A stretch of 25,025 bases of DNA from ZLKRG08 sp964654815 (GTDB lineage Bacteria > Actinomycetota > Actinomycetes > Nanopelagicales > Nanopelagicaceae): assembly GCA_964654815.1 (NCBI GenBank), contig CAZZLH010000019.1, forward strand, positions 1-25,025, given 5' to 3'. Below are positions 16,287 to 22,487 of the stretch, one piece after another. How positions within the stretch are numbered: position 1 is the first letter of the stretch; every line of letters begins with the position of its first letter. The notes under the pieces were generated by a model. The model worked only from the letters and a program-made list of their open reading frames with translations. It ran no database searches and was not told where the DNA came from. The position numbers and the translations under genes were made by a program.

Positions 16287-17363
16287 TTACGCCCCTGCAT
16301 TTGCGATCGAATTTATAACCTCGACCACGCTCTCTAATTCTTGTTGAGTAAGCGCAGGATGCACTGGGATCGACAGAACCTCTTTGCAGGCAGCCGTGGT
16401 ATTCGGAAGATCAAATTTATGTCCGAAAGAGGGCAATTGATGCACTGGAATTGGATAGTAAACACCGCTTCCCACGCCACGCTTGGTCATCTCTTCTGAG
16501 AATTTATCGCGATCATGTCCCACGATACGGATTGTGTACTGGTGATAAACATGTGTAGCGCCAGGTGTTACATATGGTGTTACGACACCTTTTAAATTCT
16601 CATCTAAGAATTTGGCATTCGCCTGGCGGATTGCGGTCCAGCCTTCGATTTTCTTTAATTGCTCGCGGCCTATCGCGGCGTGAATATCGGTCATGCGAGT
16701 GTTAAATCCCACGACTTCGTTCTGGTATCTCTTCTCCATGCCTTGATTGCGAAGGAGTTTGCACATGCGGGCAAAATCCTCTGTGGCGCATGTGATCATG
16801 CCACCTTCGCCCGAAGTCATATTCTTAGTTGGGTAGAAGCTAAAAGTTGCGCCAAAGCCCCATGAACCAACTGGCTTGCCATTTAAGGTAGCAAGATGGG
16901 CTTGCGCAGCATCCTCCAAGACCAAAAGATTATTGGCGCAGGCAATCTCTACTATTTCATCCATCTGTGCTGGAAGGCCATAGAGATGAACTGGCTGAAT
17001 CGCTTTGGTACGTGGAGTGATTGCAGCTTTTATTGCCGCTGGATCGACATTAAAAGTACGAGGATCGATATCTACAAAGACTGGTGTTGCGCCAGTTAAA
17101 GCAACGGAATTTGCTGTCGCGGCGAAGGTAAATGAAGGAACAATTACTTCGTCACCGGCTTTGATACCTGCTGCGACAAGGGCCATATGTAAGCCAGAGG
17201 TTCCGCTATTAACTGCGACGCACTTGTAGCCACCAACAAATTTAGAGAACTCCTCTTCAAAGGCGGCGACCTCAGGGCCTTGCGCCATCATTCCTGATTT
17301 GAGTACGCGATCTACTGCCGCGCGCTCTTCGTCACCAACCAAAGGTTTTGCTGCAGGAATCAT
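16287..17363 (-). CDS. wlbC: DegT/DnrJ/EryC1/StrS aminotransferase, probable UDP-3-keto-GlcNAc uronate 3-aminotransferase (WlbC/WbpE-like)
   Basis: PLP enzyme predicted to place an amino group on C3 of the 3-keto nucleotide sugar, usually with glutamate as donor. The 358 residues contain NSGTSGLHMAL (52-62), IVPSFTFAATANSV, the ring-nitrogen Asp151 in LEDAAQAH, and the internal-aldimine Lys180 in FSFYPTKNMTSGEGG. The C-terminal GVYYPIPVHQLPSF is also typical. It overlaps the upstream acetyltransferase by four bases and abuts the downstream oxidoreductase. The substrate is inferred from these partners; closely related enzymes act on other keto-sugars. Confidence 0.88.
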   Translation of the reverse strand: MIPAAKPLVGDEERAAVDRVLKSGMMAQGPEVAAFEEEFSKFVGGYKCVAVNSGTSGLHMALVAAGIKAGDEVIVPSFTFAATANSVALTGATPVFVDIDPRTFNVDPAAIKAAITPRTKAIQPVHLYGLPAQMDEIVEIACANNLLVLEDAAQAHLATLNGKPVGSWGFGATFSFYPTKNMTSGEGGMITCATEDFARMCKLLRNQGMEKRYQNEVVGFNTRMTDIHAAIGREQLKKIEGWTAIRQANAKFLDENLKGVVTPYVTPGATHVYHQYTIRIVGHDRDKFSEEMTKRGVGSGVYYPIPVHQLPSFGHKFDLPNTTAACKEVLSIPVHPALTQQELESVVEVINSIANAGA

Positions 17364-17956
17364 TCGGCCACCAAAGTCTCTGAATTTACTTCTCTATATA
17401 AAGCGCCCGTCTTTGGGCACTTATATTGGTTATCACCAATCTGCTCTAATGGTACGCCCGCTTTACCTACCCAACGTATCCGTTTCGCTGGTGTCCCAGC
17501 GACAAGTGCATATGCCGGCACATTCTTAACCACAGTTGAACCTGCAGCGACCAAGGCCCATTCACCGATCTCGACTGGCGCGACACAGACGCTGCGAGCG
17601 CCAATTGAAGCGCCTTTACGAATCGTGACACCGGTAGCTTGCCAATCAGATGCGCTCTTTAAAGTGCCATCTGGATTTATGGCCCGGGGATATTCATCAT
17701 TGGTTAAAACCACCGCAGGTCCGATAAATACTCCATCTTCAAGGAGCGCAGGCTCATATACCAATGCGTAATTCTGCAACTTGCAATTATCGCCGATCTT
17801 CACGCCGTTACCTACGTATACCCCACGCCCGACAATTACATTCTTGCCGATCTCTGCGCCATCTCTGATCTGCGCATAATGCCAAATACTGGCGCCGTCG
17901 CCGACTTTTGCACTCTCGGCAACCTCTGCGCTTTGATGAATTCGGGCTGCGGACAT
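17360..17956 (-). CDS. wlbB: Left-handed beta-helix N-acetyltransferase, probable UDP-3-amino-GlcNAc uronate 3-N-acetyltransferase (WlbB/WbpD-like)
   Basis: Predicted to acetylate the new 3-amino group with acetyl-CoA, completing UDP-2,3-diacetamido-2,3-dideoxyglucuronic acid. The 198 residues show repeating hexapeptides from about residue 6 to 145 (for example AEIGKNVIVGRGVYVGNG), interrupted by the loop VVLTNDEYPRAINPDG. The GTPAKRIRWVGKAG motif closes the helix, followed by a short C-terminal tail containing YKCPKTGALY, like the extension seen in WbpD/WlbB relatives. It is the first gene of a six-gene operon ending with the nitroreductase. No Shine-Dalgarno precedes the ATG; a TAGGCT lies 6 bases upstream. 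Confidence 0.87.
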   Translation of the reverse strand: MSAARIHQSAEVAESAKVGDGASIWHYAQIRDGAEIGKNVIVGRGVYVGNGVKIGDNCKLQNYALVYEPALLEDGVFIGPAVVLTNDEYPRAINPDGTLKSASDWQATGVTIRKGASIGARSVCVAPVEIGEWALVAAGSTVVKNVPAYALVAGTPAKRIRWVGKAGVPLEQIGDNQYKCPKTGALYREVNSETLVAE

Positions 17957-17962
17957 GCCCCT

Positions 17963-17968
17963 AGCCTA
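17963..17968 (-). promoter_or_regulatory. Candidate -10 box of the six-gene nucleotide-sugar operon
   Basis: Reads TAGGCT on the minus strand, 6 bases before the ATG at 17956, consistent with a leaderless start. It sits just downstream of a perfect inverted repeat (17973-17990) that would occupy the -10/-35 spacer. Confidence 0.4.
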
Positions 17969-17972
17969 ACGA

Positions 17973-17990
17973 AACAATATATGTATTGTT
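17973..17990. repeat. Perfect inverted repeat, candidate operator
   Basis: AACAATA, four bases, TATTGTT: two seven-base perfect arms in the 48 bases between the glycosyltransferase stop and the acetyltransferase start. There is no T-tract after it, so a terminator is unlikely. Its position over the presumed spacer of the operon promoter suits a repressor site. Confidence 0.45.
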
Positions 17991-18004
17991 AAATTTTCGC
18001 GTGA

Positions 18005-19057
18005 TTACGATTGCAATAAAGTTGAAATCTCGTCTGCAATTTGGTCGTACTCTGCCGCGCTTCTCCAGGTTTTGACATTTTGCAGAGCGCTATTCCTGAC
18101 TTCATGATAAACATCTGGGTTCTCGCCCCAAGAATTTAAAATTGCTGCGGTCTGCATCGCAATAACTTCTGGATTTGTAGTTTCGACTAATGCACCAGAG
18201 CGAGGTTCCTTAAGTATTACTTCGGCAGACCTTGGTAGATCTGTCGCAATTACTGGCAGACCGCAAGCAATATATTCACCAATCTTGGTCGGCCAAGCTC
18301 TATTAAATGCGGGGGTTGGATGCAAAAGCGCCAGACCCACCCATGCGCCTTTGGCAAAGCTCCATGATTCTTTCGGATTTAAATTTCCATGAAACCTAAC
18401 TCGATTCGCTGCAACAGAGTTTGACCGCCAATTAGATAACCGCTGCGTATCCGCTGGCGCAACATCTCCAATTACATCCAACGTCCAAGAATCGGCCATT
18501 TCAATCGCGCTGAGCATGGTAAAAAGTCCACGGCTTTCGCGTACATCGCCAATATAAATAGCGCGCGGCTTGCGCTCAGGATCGGTCGGCTCAGGTAGAA
18601 ATCTTGAATCTGGCGCATTGTGCACCACTATCCGATGCCTTGCCTTTAGCGGCTTAATCCAGTCATCGACTGTTATGGTCAAATCTGCACTTGCCGTGGC
18701 GCTCACCGCCCAATCTGCCAGAAAAGTTCCGAGTACTTTTCTGGCACCTTTGGCCCAAGTTCTATCTTCTATCAGTAATCGATAATCCTCGCGAACATCT
18801 GCGACCCATTTACGACGGCGTAATCGAGCAATGTAAGAAATCGCAATGGCGCTCTCCGGATCGGGAGTGAAGAGAATTTTTCCTTTTGCGCGCCAAGGTA
18901 CATACCAAGCCGCCAATACTCTAAAGATTCGCCCGCCACGTTTTGTGAAGACCTCATATGAGATTTGTTGATCCTTAAGCGAACGCATCACTCTCTGTAA
19001 TCGAGCATTTGATAAATCTCTACCCAGAGCGATAATCGAAACGTCACAGGTTGGCAT
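18005..19057 (-). CDS. GT4-like family glycosyltransferase (GT-B fold)
   Basis: Predicted cytoplasmic glycosyltransferase for surface glycan assembly; donor unknown. From ATG 19057 it has 350 residues and begins MPTCDVSIIALGRDL. It contains GKILFTPDPESAIA, a central VVHNAPDSRFLP, the nucleotide-binding start IYIGDVRESRGLFTML and the donor-site motif WPTKIGEYIACGLPVIATD, with the expected Lys and Glu. An ATG eight codons earlier (19081) is possible, but the 19057 start has a GGAG just upstream. It overlaps the upstream glycosyltransferase by 14 bases, so the two are probably one unit that is separate from the operon starting at 17956. Confidence 0.87.
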   Translation of the reverse strand: MPTCDVSIIALGRDLSNARLQRVMRSLKDQQISYEVFTKRGGRIFRVLAAWYVPWRAKGKILFTPDPESAIAISYIARLRRRKWVADVREDYRLLIEDRTWAKGARKVLGTFLADWAVSATASADLTITVDDWIKPLKARHRIVVHNAPDSRFLPEPTDPERKPRAIYIGDVRESRGLFTMLSAIEMADSWTLDVIGDVAPADTQRLSNWRSNSVAANRVRFHGNLNPKESWSFAKGAWVGLALLHPTPAFNRAWPTKIGEYIACGLPVIATDLPRSAEVILKEPRSGALVETTNPEVIAMQTAAILNSWGENPDVYHEVRNSALQNVKTWRSAAEYDQIADEISTLLQS

Positions 19058-20195
19058 AGATCTCCAAGAGCACAGCCTCATCTCGTGGCCATGAGAGCGC
19101 TGGTTGGGCTACTGCTACATTGCGAATTAGTTGACCATGTCGAGCAATTGCCCGATTTACTGCGGCAATCAACGATTTACGATCTCCTGGCTCATAGAGC
19201 TCCCCAAGATCGTATTTGGTGACAATTGCTGCCAACTCGCTGACATTCGTAGCTATAACGGGTGTTCCGGCATGCACCGCATGAAAAAGTTTATTAGGCA
19301 TTGCTAAACGATGTGATTGGAATTTATTTGAATGCGTTACCAGAGCAAGACCTGCGCGCTGCATCTGTTTCGTGACTTCACTGATTGATCTTGCTTCTTG
19401 CACATCTATTCCCTTTGACTTGGCCACCGGAAGATGCTTCGTGGCCCAAGCATTCTGATGTTCGCCCATCCAAGTGATTTTTAGCGGAATATCTGCCGCG
19501 GCAGCAATAATCGTCTCGAGCTCGCGATAAGCATCGATTCGGCCCGCGTAAATCGCTCCTGTTGGCGGTGAGGTCACGGAGGTCTCAGCGGCGGGATTTG
19601 GCGGGAAACTATTTCGCACCACATGAACATTCTTAAAACCTCGTTCGGTTCTAAAGAGTTCTGCAATGGAATCTCCGACTGTAATCACGGCAGAGGCTTG
19701 CGAACCCCACAACTTCTCAAGTTCCGCTTCTTTCTTATCAAGTTGGGGAGTTGGCCGATATTGTCGCTGTCTGCCTACCCACCATTCATGACTGTCGTAA
19801 ACAAATTTCACTTTTCGTTCAATATGTAATTTATATCCGAGCTCTAAAGCATTGAAATCATGGACGTGAATCGCATCAAAGAGCAGCTCTTTGGATAATT
19901 CATATGCGTTTTCGCGCCAGGTAGCAAACGCTCTCTCACGATGTTGTGGCAGGAGTATCCATCTCGCTAAGCGAATGTATGGTGGCTGATTTTTATTAGA
20001 TAGGGAGCTCTCGCTCTTACGTAGACCTTTGCCGGCGCTAACTGAATAAATTCTGATCTTCTCAAAGGTAAAGCCCTCTGGCACATCCTTGCCAATGATG
20101 AGCACTTCATGACCTTCGCCGACCAACGCTCGAGCTTCGCGCAAAACTCGAGTATCCGTTGCGACGCTAGTTGCAACTAGCATCAAAATCTTCAC
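19044..20195 (-). CDS. GT4-like family glycosyltransferase with altered donor-site motif
   Basis: Predicted retaining glycosyltransferase for surface polysaccharide assembly. It contains KILMLVATSVATDTRVLREA at the N-terminus, DAIHVHDFNALELG, FVYDSHEWWVGRQ, GAIYAGRIDAYRELETIIAA and the donor-site segment AMPNKLFHAVHAGTPVIATN. Relatives usually read KLFE at that last position, so His replaces the Glu that normally contacts the donor. I place the start at GTG 20195, because a TAACCT lies 6 bases before it; GTG 20201 would add two residues. It is divergent from the DedA gene at 20231 with only about 30 bases between. Confidence 0.87.
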   Translation of the reverse strand: MKILMLVATSVATDTRVLREARALVGEGHEVLIIGKDVPEGFTFEKIRIYSVSAGKGLRKSESSLSNKNQPPYIRLARWILLPQHRERAFATWRENAYELSKELLFDAIHVHDFNALELGYKLHIERKVKFVYDSHEWWVGRQRQYRPTPQLDKKEAELEKLWGSQASAVITVGDSIAELFRTERGFKNVHVVRNSFPPNPAAETSVTSPPTGAIYAGRIDAYRELETIIAAAADIPLKITWMGEHQNAWATKHLPVAKSKGIDVQEARSISEVTKQMQRAGLALVTHSNKFQSHRLAMPNKLFHAVHAGTPVIATNVSELAAIVTKYDLGELYEPGDRKSLIAAVNRAIARHGQLIRNVAVAQPALSWPRDEAVLLEIYANL

Positions 20196-20201
20196 CAGCA
20201 C

Positions 20202-20207
20202 AGGTTA
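20202..20207 (-). promoter_or_regulatory. Candidate -10 box of the glycosyltransferase pair
   Basis: Reads TAACCT on the minus strand, 6 bases before GTG 20195. The spacing supports that start and a leaderless transcript. No good -35 is visible. Confidence 0.35.
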
Positions 20208-20218
20208 ATGCCTGGCGA

Positions 20219-20224
20219 TAGCCT
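20219..20224 (+). promoter_or_regulatory. Candidate -10 box of the second DedA gene
   Basis: TAGCCT, 6 bases before the ATG at 20231, which has no Shine-Dalgarno. It lies 11 bases from the divergent -10 box on the other strand, so the two promoters are back to back. Confidence 0.35.
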
Positions 20225-20230
20225 TGCCCC

Positions 20231-20854
20231 ATGTCGGCATGGATTCATCATCAAGCAGATTGGTTGATCGCACATAACCTTCAGGTGCCGCTATTTATAT
20301 TGCTTATATTTTTGGCTTTTGCTGAAGCCGCTGCATTCGTTGGCTTTGTGCTGCCAGGTGAAACCTCATTACTCATCGGCGGAGTGCTCGCGCACGCCGA
20401 AGTATGGCCACTTTGGCTCTTTTTGATCTGCTCAATCGTCGGAGCGATCGCAGGTGATTCTGTCGGCTATGAAGTCGGAAAACATTTTGGACCAAGAATC
20501 AAAACTAATGCCTTCGGTAGATTAGTTGGAGATAAGCGATGGAACTTAGCACAACATGTCTTTGATAAATACGATGGTTGGGCGATTTTCTTTGGCAGAG
20601 CACAAGCTTTGCTTCGCGCATTAGTACCTGCACTAGCTGGGATGAATAAGGTTCCGTATCGTGTATTCATCAAATGGAATGCAGCCGGTGGGATAGTTTT
20701 CTGCAGTATCGTGATTTTACTGGGATATGGTTTTGCAAGTAATTTAGATAAATTAGAACGAGCGCTTAAGTTCTGGGCTTTTGGTTTTCTTGCGATCGTA
20801 GTCACATTAATTTTTGTTATAAAACGGAGACTTGAACGTAAAATTGAAGCGTAG
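20231..20854 (+). CDS. DedA family membrane protein (VTT domain), second copy
   Basis: Polytopic membrane protein of the DedA/VTT superfamily, probably a lipid or lipid-carrier flippase. The 207 residues show the acidic residue and LPGE variant of the first motif (AFAEAAAFVGFVLPGETSLL), then GDSVGYEVGKHFGPRI, then FFGRAQALLRALVPALAGMNKVPYRVF, and a strongly basic C-terminus (KRRLERK). It differs clearly from the copy at 6782 (LPGE against LPGD, RAQALLRALVP against RYFPWLRTFVP), so it is not a recent duplicate. It is placed divergently next to glycosyltransferases, where a role in recycling undecaprenyl phosphate used for glycan export would make sense; that is inference. Confidence 0.9.
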   Translation: MSAWIHHQADWLIAHNLQVPLFILLIFLAFAEAAAFVGFVLPGETSLLIGGVLAHAEVWPLWLFLICSIVGAIAGDSVGYEVGKHFGPRIKTNAFGRLVGDKRWNLAQHVFDKYDGWAIFFGRAQALLRALVPALAGMNKVPYRVFIKWNAAGGIVFCSIVILLGYGFASNLDKLERALKFWAFGFLAIVVTLIFVIKRRLERKIEA

Positions 20855-20856
20855 AC

Positions 20857-20880
20857 ACGCGGGGGTTGCGTTTATTTTTT
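20857..20880 (+). terminator. Weak candidate terminator after the second DedA gene
   Basis: ACGC, a seven-base loop and GCGT form a four-pair stem followed by TTATTTTTT. The stem is short, but the T-tract lies directly behind it and begins three bases after the stop codon region. It overlaps the candidate -35 of the next promoter. Confidence 0.3.
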
Positions 20881-20893
20881 AACCTGCTAACCT
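20866..20893 (+). promoter_or_regulatory. Candidate extended -10 promoter of the aminotransferase gene
   Basis: TTGCGT (20866-20871), a 16-base spacer and TAACCT (20888-20893) preceded by TGC, which forms an extended -10. Transcription would begin near 20900 and give a leader of about 113 bases, long for this window. Confidence 0.4.
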
Positions 20894-20896
20894 TTT

Positions 20897-20954
20897 CTTT
20901 AGAACGAGAGCTCGATAACTAAAGACTTATTAATGGTTAATAGGTAAGAAAAGG
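20897..20954 (+). promoter_or_regulatory. Structured leader with two hairpins before the aminotransferase gene
   Basis: The first hairpin has CTTTAG (20897-20902) pairing with CTAAAG (20919-20924), with an inner CGA/TCG step. The second has CTTATTAA (20926-20933) pairing with TTAATAGG (20937-20944) through one G-U pair. An outer match also exists: CCTTTTCTT (20891-20899) against AAGAAAAGG (20946-20954), the latter covering an AAGGAG. It matches no riboswitch class I know. If transcription starts near 20900 the outer left arm is not in the RNA. No start codon follows the AAGGAG at a useful distance. Confidence 0.4.
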
Positions 20955-20973
20955 AGAGTACAACTCAATCTCT

Positions 20974-21007
20974 GGTCGAAATCGACCTTGACAATTGTCT
21001 GTACAGA
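20974..21007. repeat. Three consecutive palindromes, candidate operator cluster
   Basis: GGTCGAAATCGACC (20974-20987, six-base arms), GACAATTGTC (20990-20999, fully palindromic) and TCTGTACAGA (20998-21007, fully palindromic) lie one after another in the 40 bases before the aminotransferase ATG. The latter two resemble the kind of site bound by GntR-family repressors, but no regulator gene is adjacent. Confidence 0.45.
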
Positions 21008-21013
21008 TCAAAA

Positions 21014-22408
21014 ATGAAAACCCGCGCTAATCACGCACAAACTTTTAGACATACCCCGACCTCTGTAAAACCGCTCAACGAAGCCCGCATTACTGCTCTG
21101 CTAGATCAAGAGTGGGCGCGCTACAAAGCAACCACCAAGAAATCAGGCGAAGAGAATTTAGTAGCCCGAAGAGTTTTACCGATGGGCGCGACCAGCTCCT
21201 TCCAGTACTGGGATCCCTATCCGCTATCCATCGTCTCTGCCAATGGCGCATGGATGACCGATGTTGATGGCCGGCAATTACTTGATTTATCTATGGGTTT
21301 CGGCGCGATGCTCGCAGGTCACTTAAATCCTGATGTGGTGCGCGAACTCCAAAGCTCACTTGAGACCGGGACGCTCTTTGTCACCCCGTCGCCTATATCC
21401 ACCGATGCGGCAGCGCGAATCTGCAAGAGATTTGGCCTGGATCTGGTTCGCTTCACCAATTCAGGTACTGAAGCAACGATGTATGCGGTGCGTACCGCTC
21501 GCGCTTACACCGGCCGTAATGGCGTGGTGAAAATCGAAGGTGGTTACCACGGAAGTTATGACCCACTAATGGTCTCTAGTAAGCCATCAGTAAAAGATGC
21601 AGGAGACGAACACCTACCAAATTCAGTTGTGCCGTATGGCGCAGTGCCCGGAGATGTATGGGTAGTTCCTTATAACGATGCAGATGCAGTTGAGGCTGTC
21701 TTCAAAAAATTCGGAAACGAGATTTCATGTTTGATCATGGAGCCAGTTTTAGAAAACATTGGAATTGTTTTACCAGATGCTGGATATCTCGAGCGAGTGC
21801 GCGAACTTTGCACGGAGTATGACATTGTCTTGATCTTTGATGAGGTAAAAACTGGTTTAACCGCAGGTCCACAAGGCGCATCCGAGAGATTGGGTGTAAA
21901 CCCGGATTTAATCTGTCTTGCCAAATCAATCGGCGGTGGAATTCCGCTTGCTGCCTTTGGTGGCGATCTACGTTTCATGGAGACTGTAGTAGATGGTCGA
22001 ATGGCTCACTTTGGTACCTTTAACGGAAACCCACTGGCAATGGCAGGGGTTCGTGCCATAGATAAAATCTGCACACCCGAGGCATTAGCCAAGGCGGAAA
22101 ATTTAAATAATCAAGCGCTGCTTCGTATCACAGACAAAATTAATGAGTTTGAATTACCCGCACATACCGTCGGTTTTGGTGTTAAGGGATGTATCACTTG
22201 GTCCGAAAATCCAGTGCGCAACTATCGCGACTATAAAGCAACAGATTTCAAAATCGCTGAGCTCTCTTGGTTATGGTCCATAAATCGAGGCATCATCACC
22301 CCTCCAGGGCTTGATGAGCAATGGTTGATCTCGTTGGCACACGGACAACGTGAGATAGATATTTTGGTCGATGATTTTGCGGATTTTGCCAAGACGCTCC
22401 GTTCATAA
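21014..22408 (+). CDS. Class-III PLP aminotransferase of the glutamate-1-semialdehyde aminomutase-like group
   Basis: Fold type I PLP enzyme that moves an amino group from an amine or beta-/omega-amino acid; the substrate is unknown. The 464 residues include a 50-residue N-terminal helix region, then SSFQYWDPYPLSIVSANGAW (61-80), FTNSGTEATMYAVR (147-160), EGGYHGSYDP, the cofactor Asp276-Glu277 in LIFDEVKTG, the Schiff-base Lys304 in AKSIGGGIPLAAFGGD, and GTFNGNPLAMAG. The layout resembles beta-phenylalanine-type transaminases and aminomutase relatives more than a dedicated haem-pathway HemL. The ATG has no Shine-Dalgarno directly upstream. It stands alone between a structured leader and the ABC exporter. 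A link with the semialdehyde dehydrogenase at the window start is possible but not shown. Confidence 0.85.
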   Translation: MKTRANHAQTFRHTPTSVKPLNEARITALLDQEWARYKATTKKSGEENLVARRVLPMGATSSFQYWDPYPLSIVSANGAWMTDVDGRQLLDLSMGFGAMLAGHLNPDVVRELQSSLETGTLFVTPSPISTDAAARICKRFGLDLVRFTNSGTEATMYAVRTARAYTGRNGVVKIEGGYHGSYDPLMVSSKPSVKDAGDEHLPNSVVPYGAVPGDVWVVPYNDADAVEAVFKKFGNEISCLIMEPVLENIGIVLPDAGYLERVRELCTEYDIVLIFDEVKTGLTAGPQGASERLGVNPDLICLAKSIGGGIPLAAFGGDLRFMETVVDGRMAHFGTFNGNPLAMAGVRAIDKICTPEALAKAENLNNQALLRITDKINEFELPAHTVGFGVKGCITWSENPVRNYRDYKATDFKIAELSWLWSINRGIITPPGLDEQWLISLAHGQREIDILVDDFADFAKTLRS

Positions 22409-22423
22409 TCATCTCCAAACAAC

Positions 22424-22455
22424 CGATTAAATAATCGCTTTCGATAGAAAGTTTG
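22424..22455 (+). terminator. Weak candidate terminator after the aminotransferase gene
   Basis: Two small hairpins follow each other: CGATTA-AA-TAATCG (22424-22437) and CTTTC-GATA-GAAAG (22438-22451), the second followed by only TTTG. Both stems are AT-rich and the T-tract is short, so termination would be inefficient. Confidence 0.3.
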
Positions 22456-22480
22456 CCTCGTAAGACATACTCAATACACT
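22453..22480 (+). promoter_or_regulatory. Candidate promoter of the ABC exporter operon
   Basis: TTGCCT (22453-22458), a 16-base spacer and TACACT (22475-22480), 7 bases before the ATG at 22488. There is no Shine-Dalgarno, so a leaderless transcript is likely. The -10 is part of the inverted repeat at 22474-22487. Confidence 0.5.
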
Positions 22481-22487
22481 TGTGTAT
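22474..22487. repeat. Perfect inverted repeat over the -10 box, candidate repressor site
   Basis: ATACAC-TT-GTGTAT, six-base perfect arms, covers the -10 hexamer and ends at the base before the ATG. A protein bound here would block both polymerase and the start site, as expected for a repressor of an exporter operon. Confidence 0.45.

Noticed and set aside
6782..20854. Two DedA genes as a recent duplication or repeat
   Set aside because: The key motifs differ clearly (LPGD against LPGE, RYFPWLRTFVP against RAQALLRALVP), so they are ancient paralogues.
20951..20962. AAGGAGAGTA resembling the conserved GGAGAGUA of THF riboswitches
   Set aside because: Only the short string matches; the surrounding helices and the downstream gene do not fit that class.
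22482..22487. GTG start for the exporter ATPase
   Set aside because: It lies inside the dyad and only two bases after the -10 box; the ATG at 22488 is better placed and begins the usual MSEKLIV-type N-terminus.
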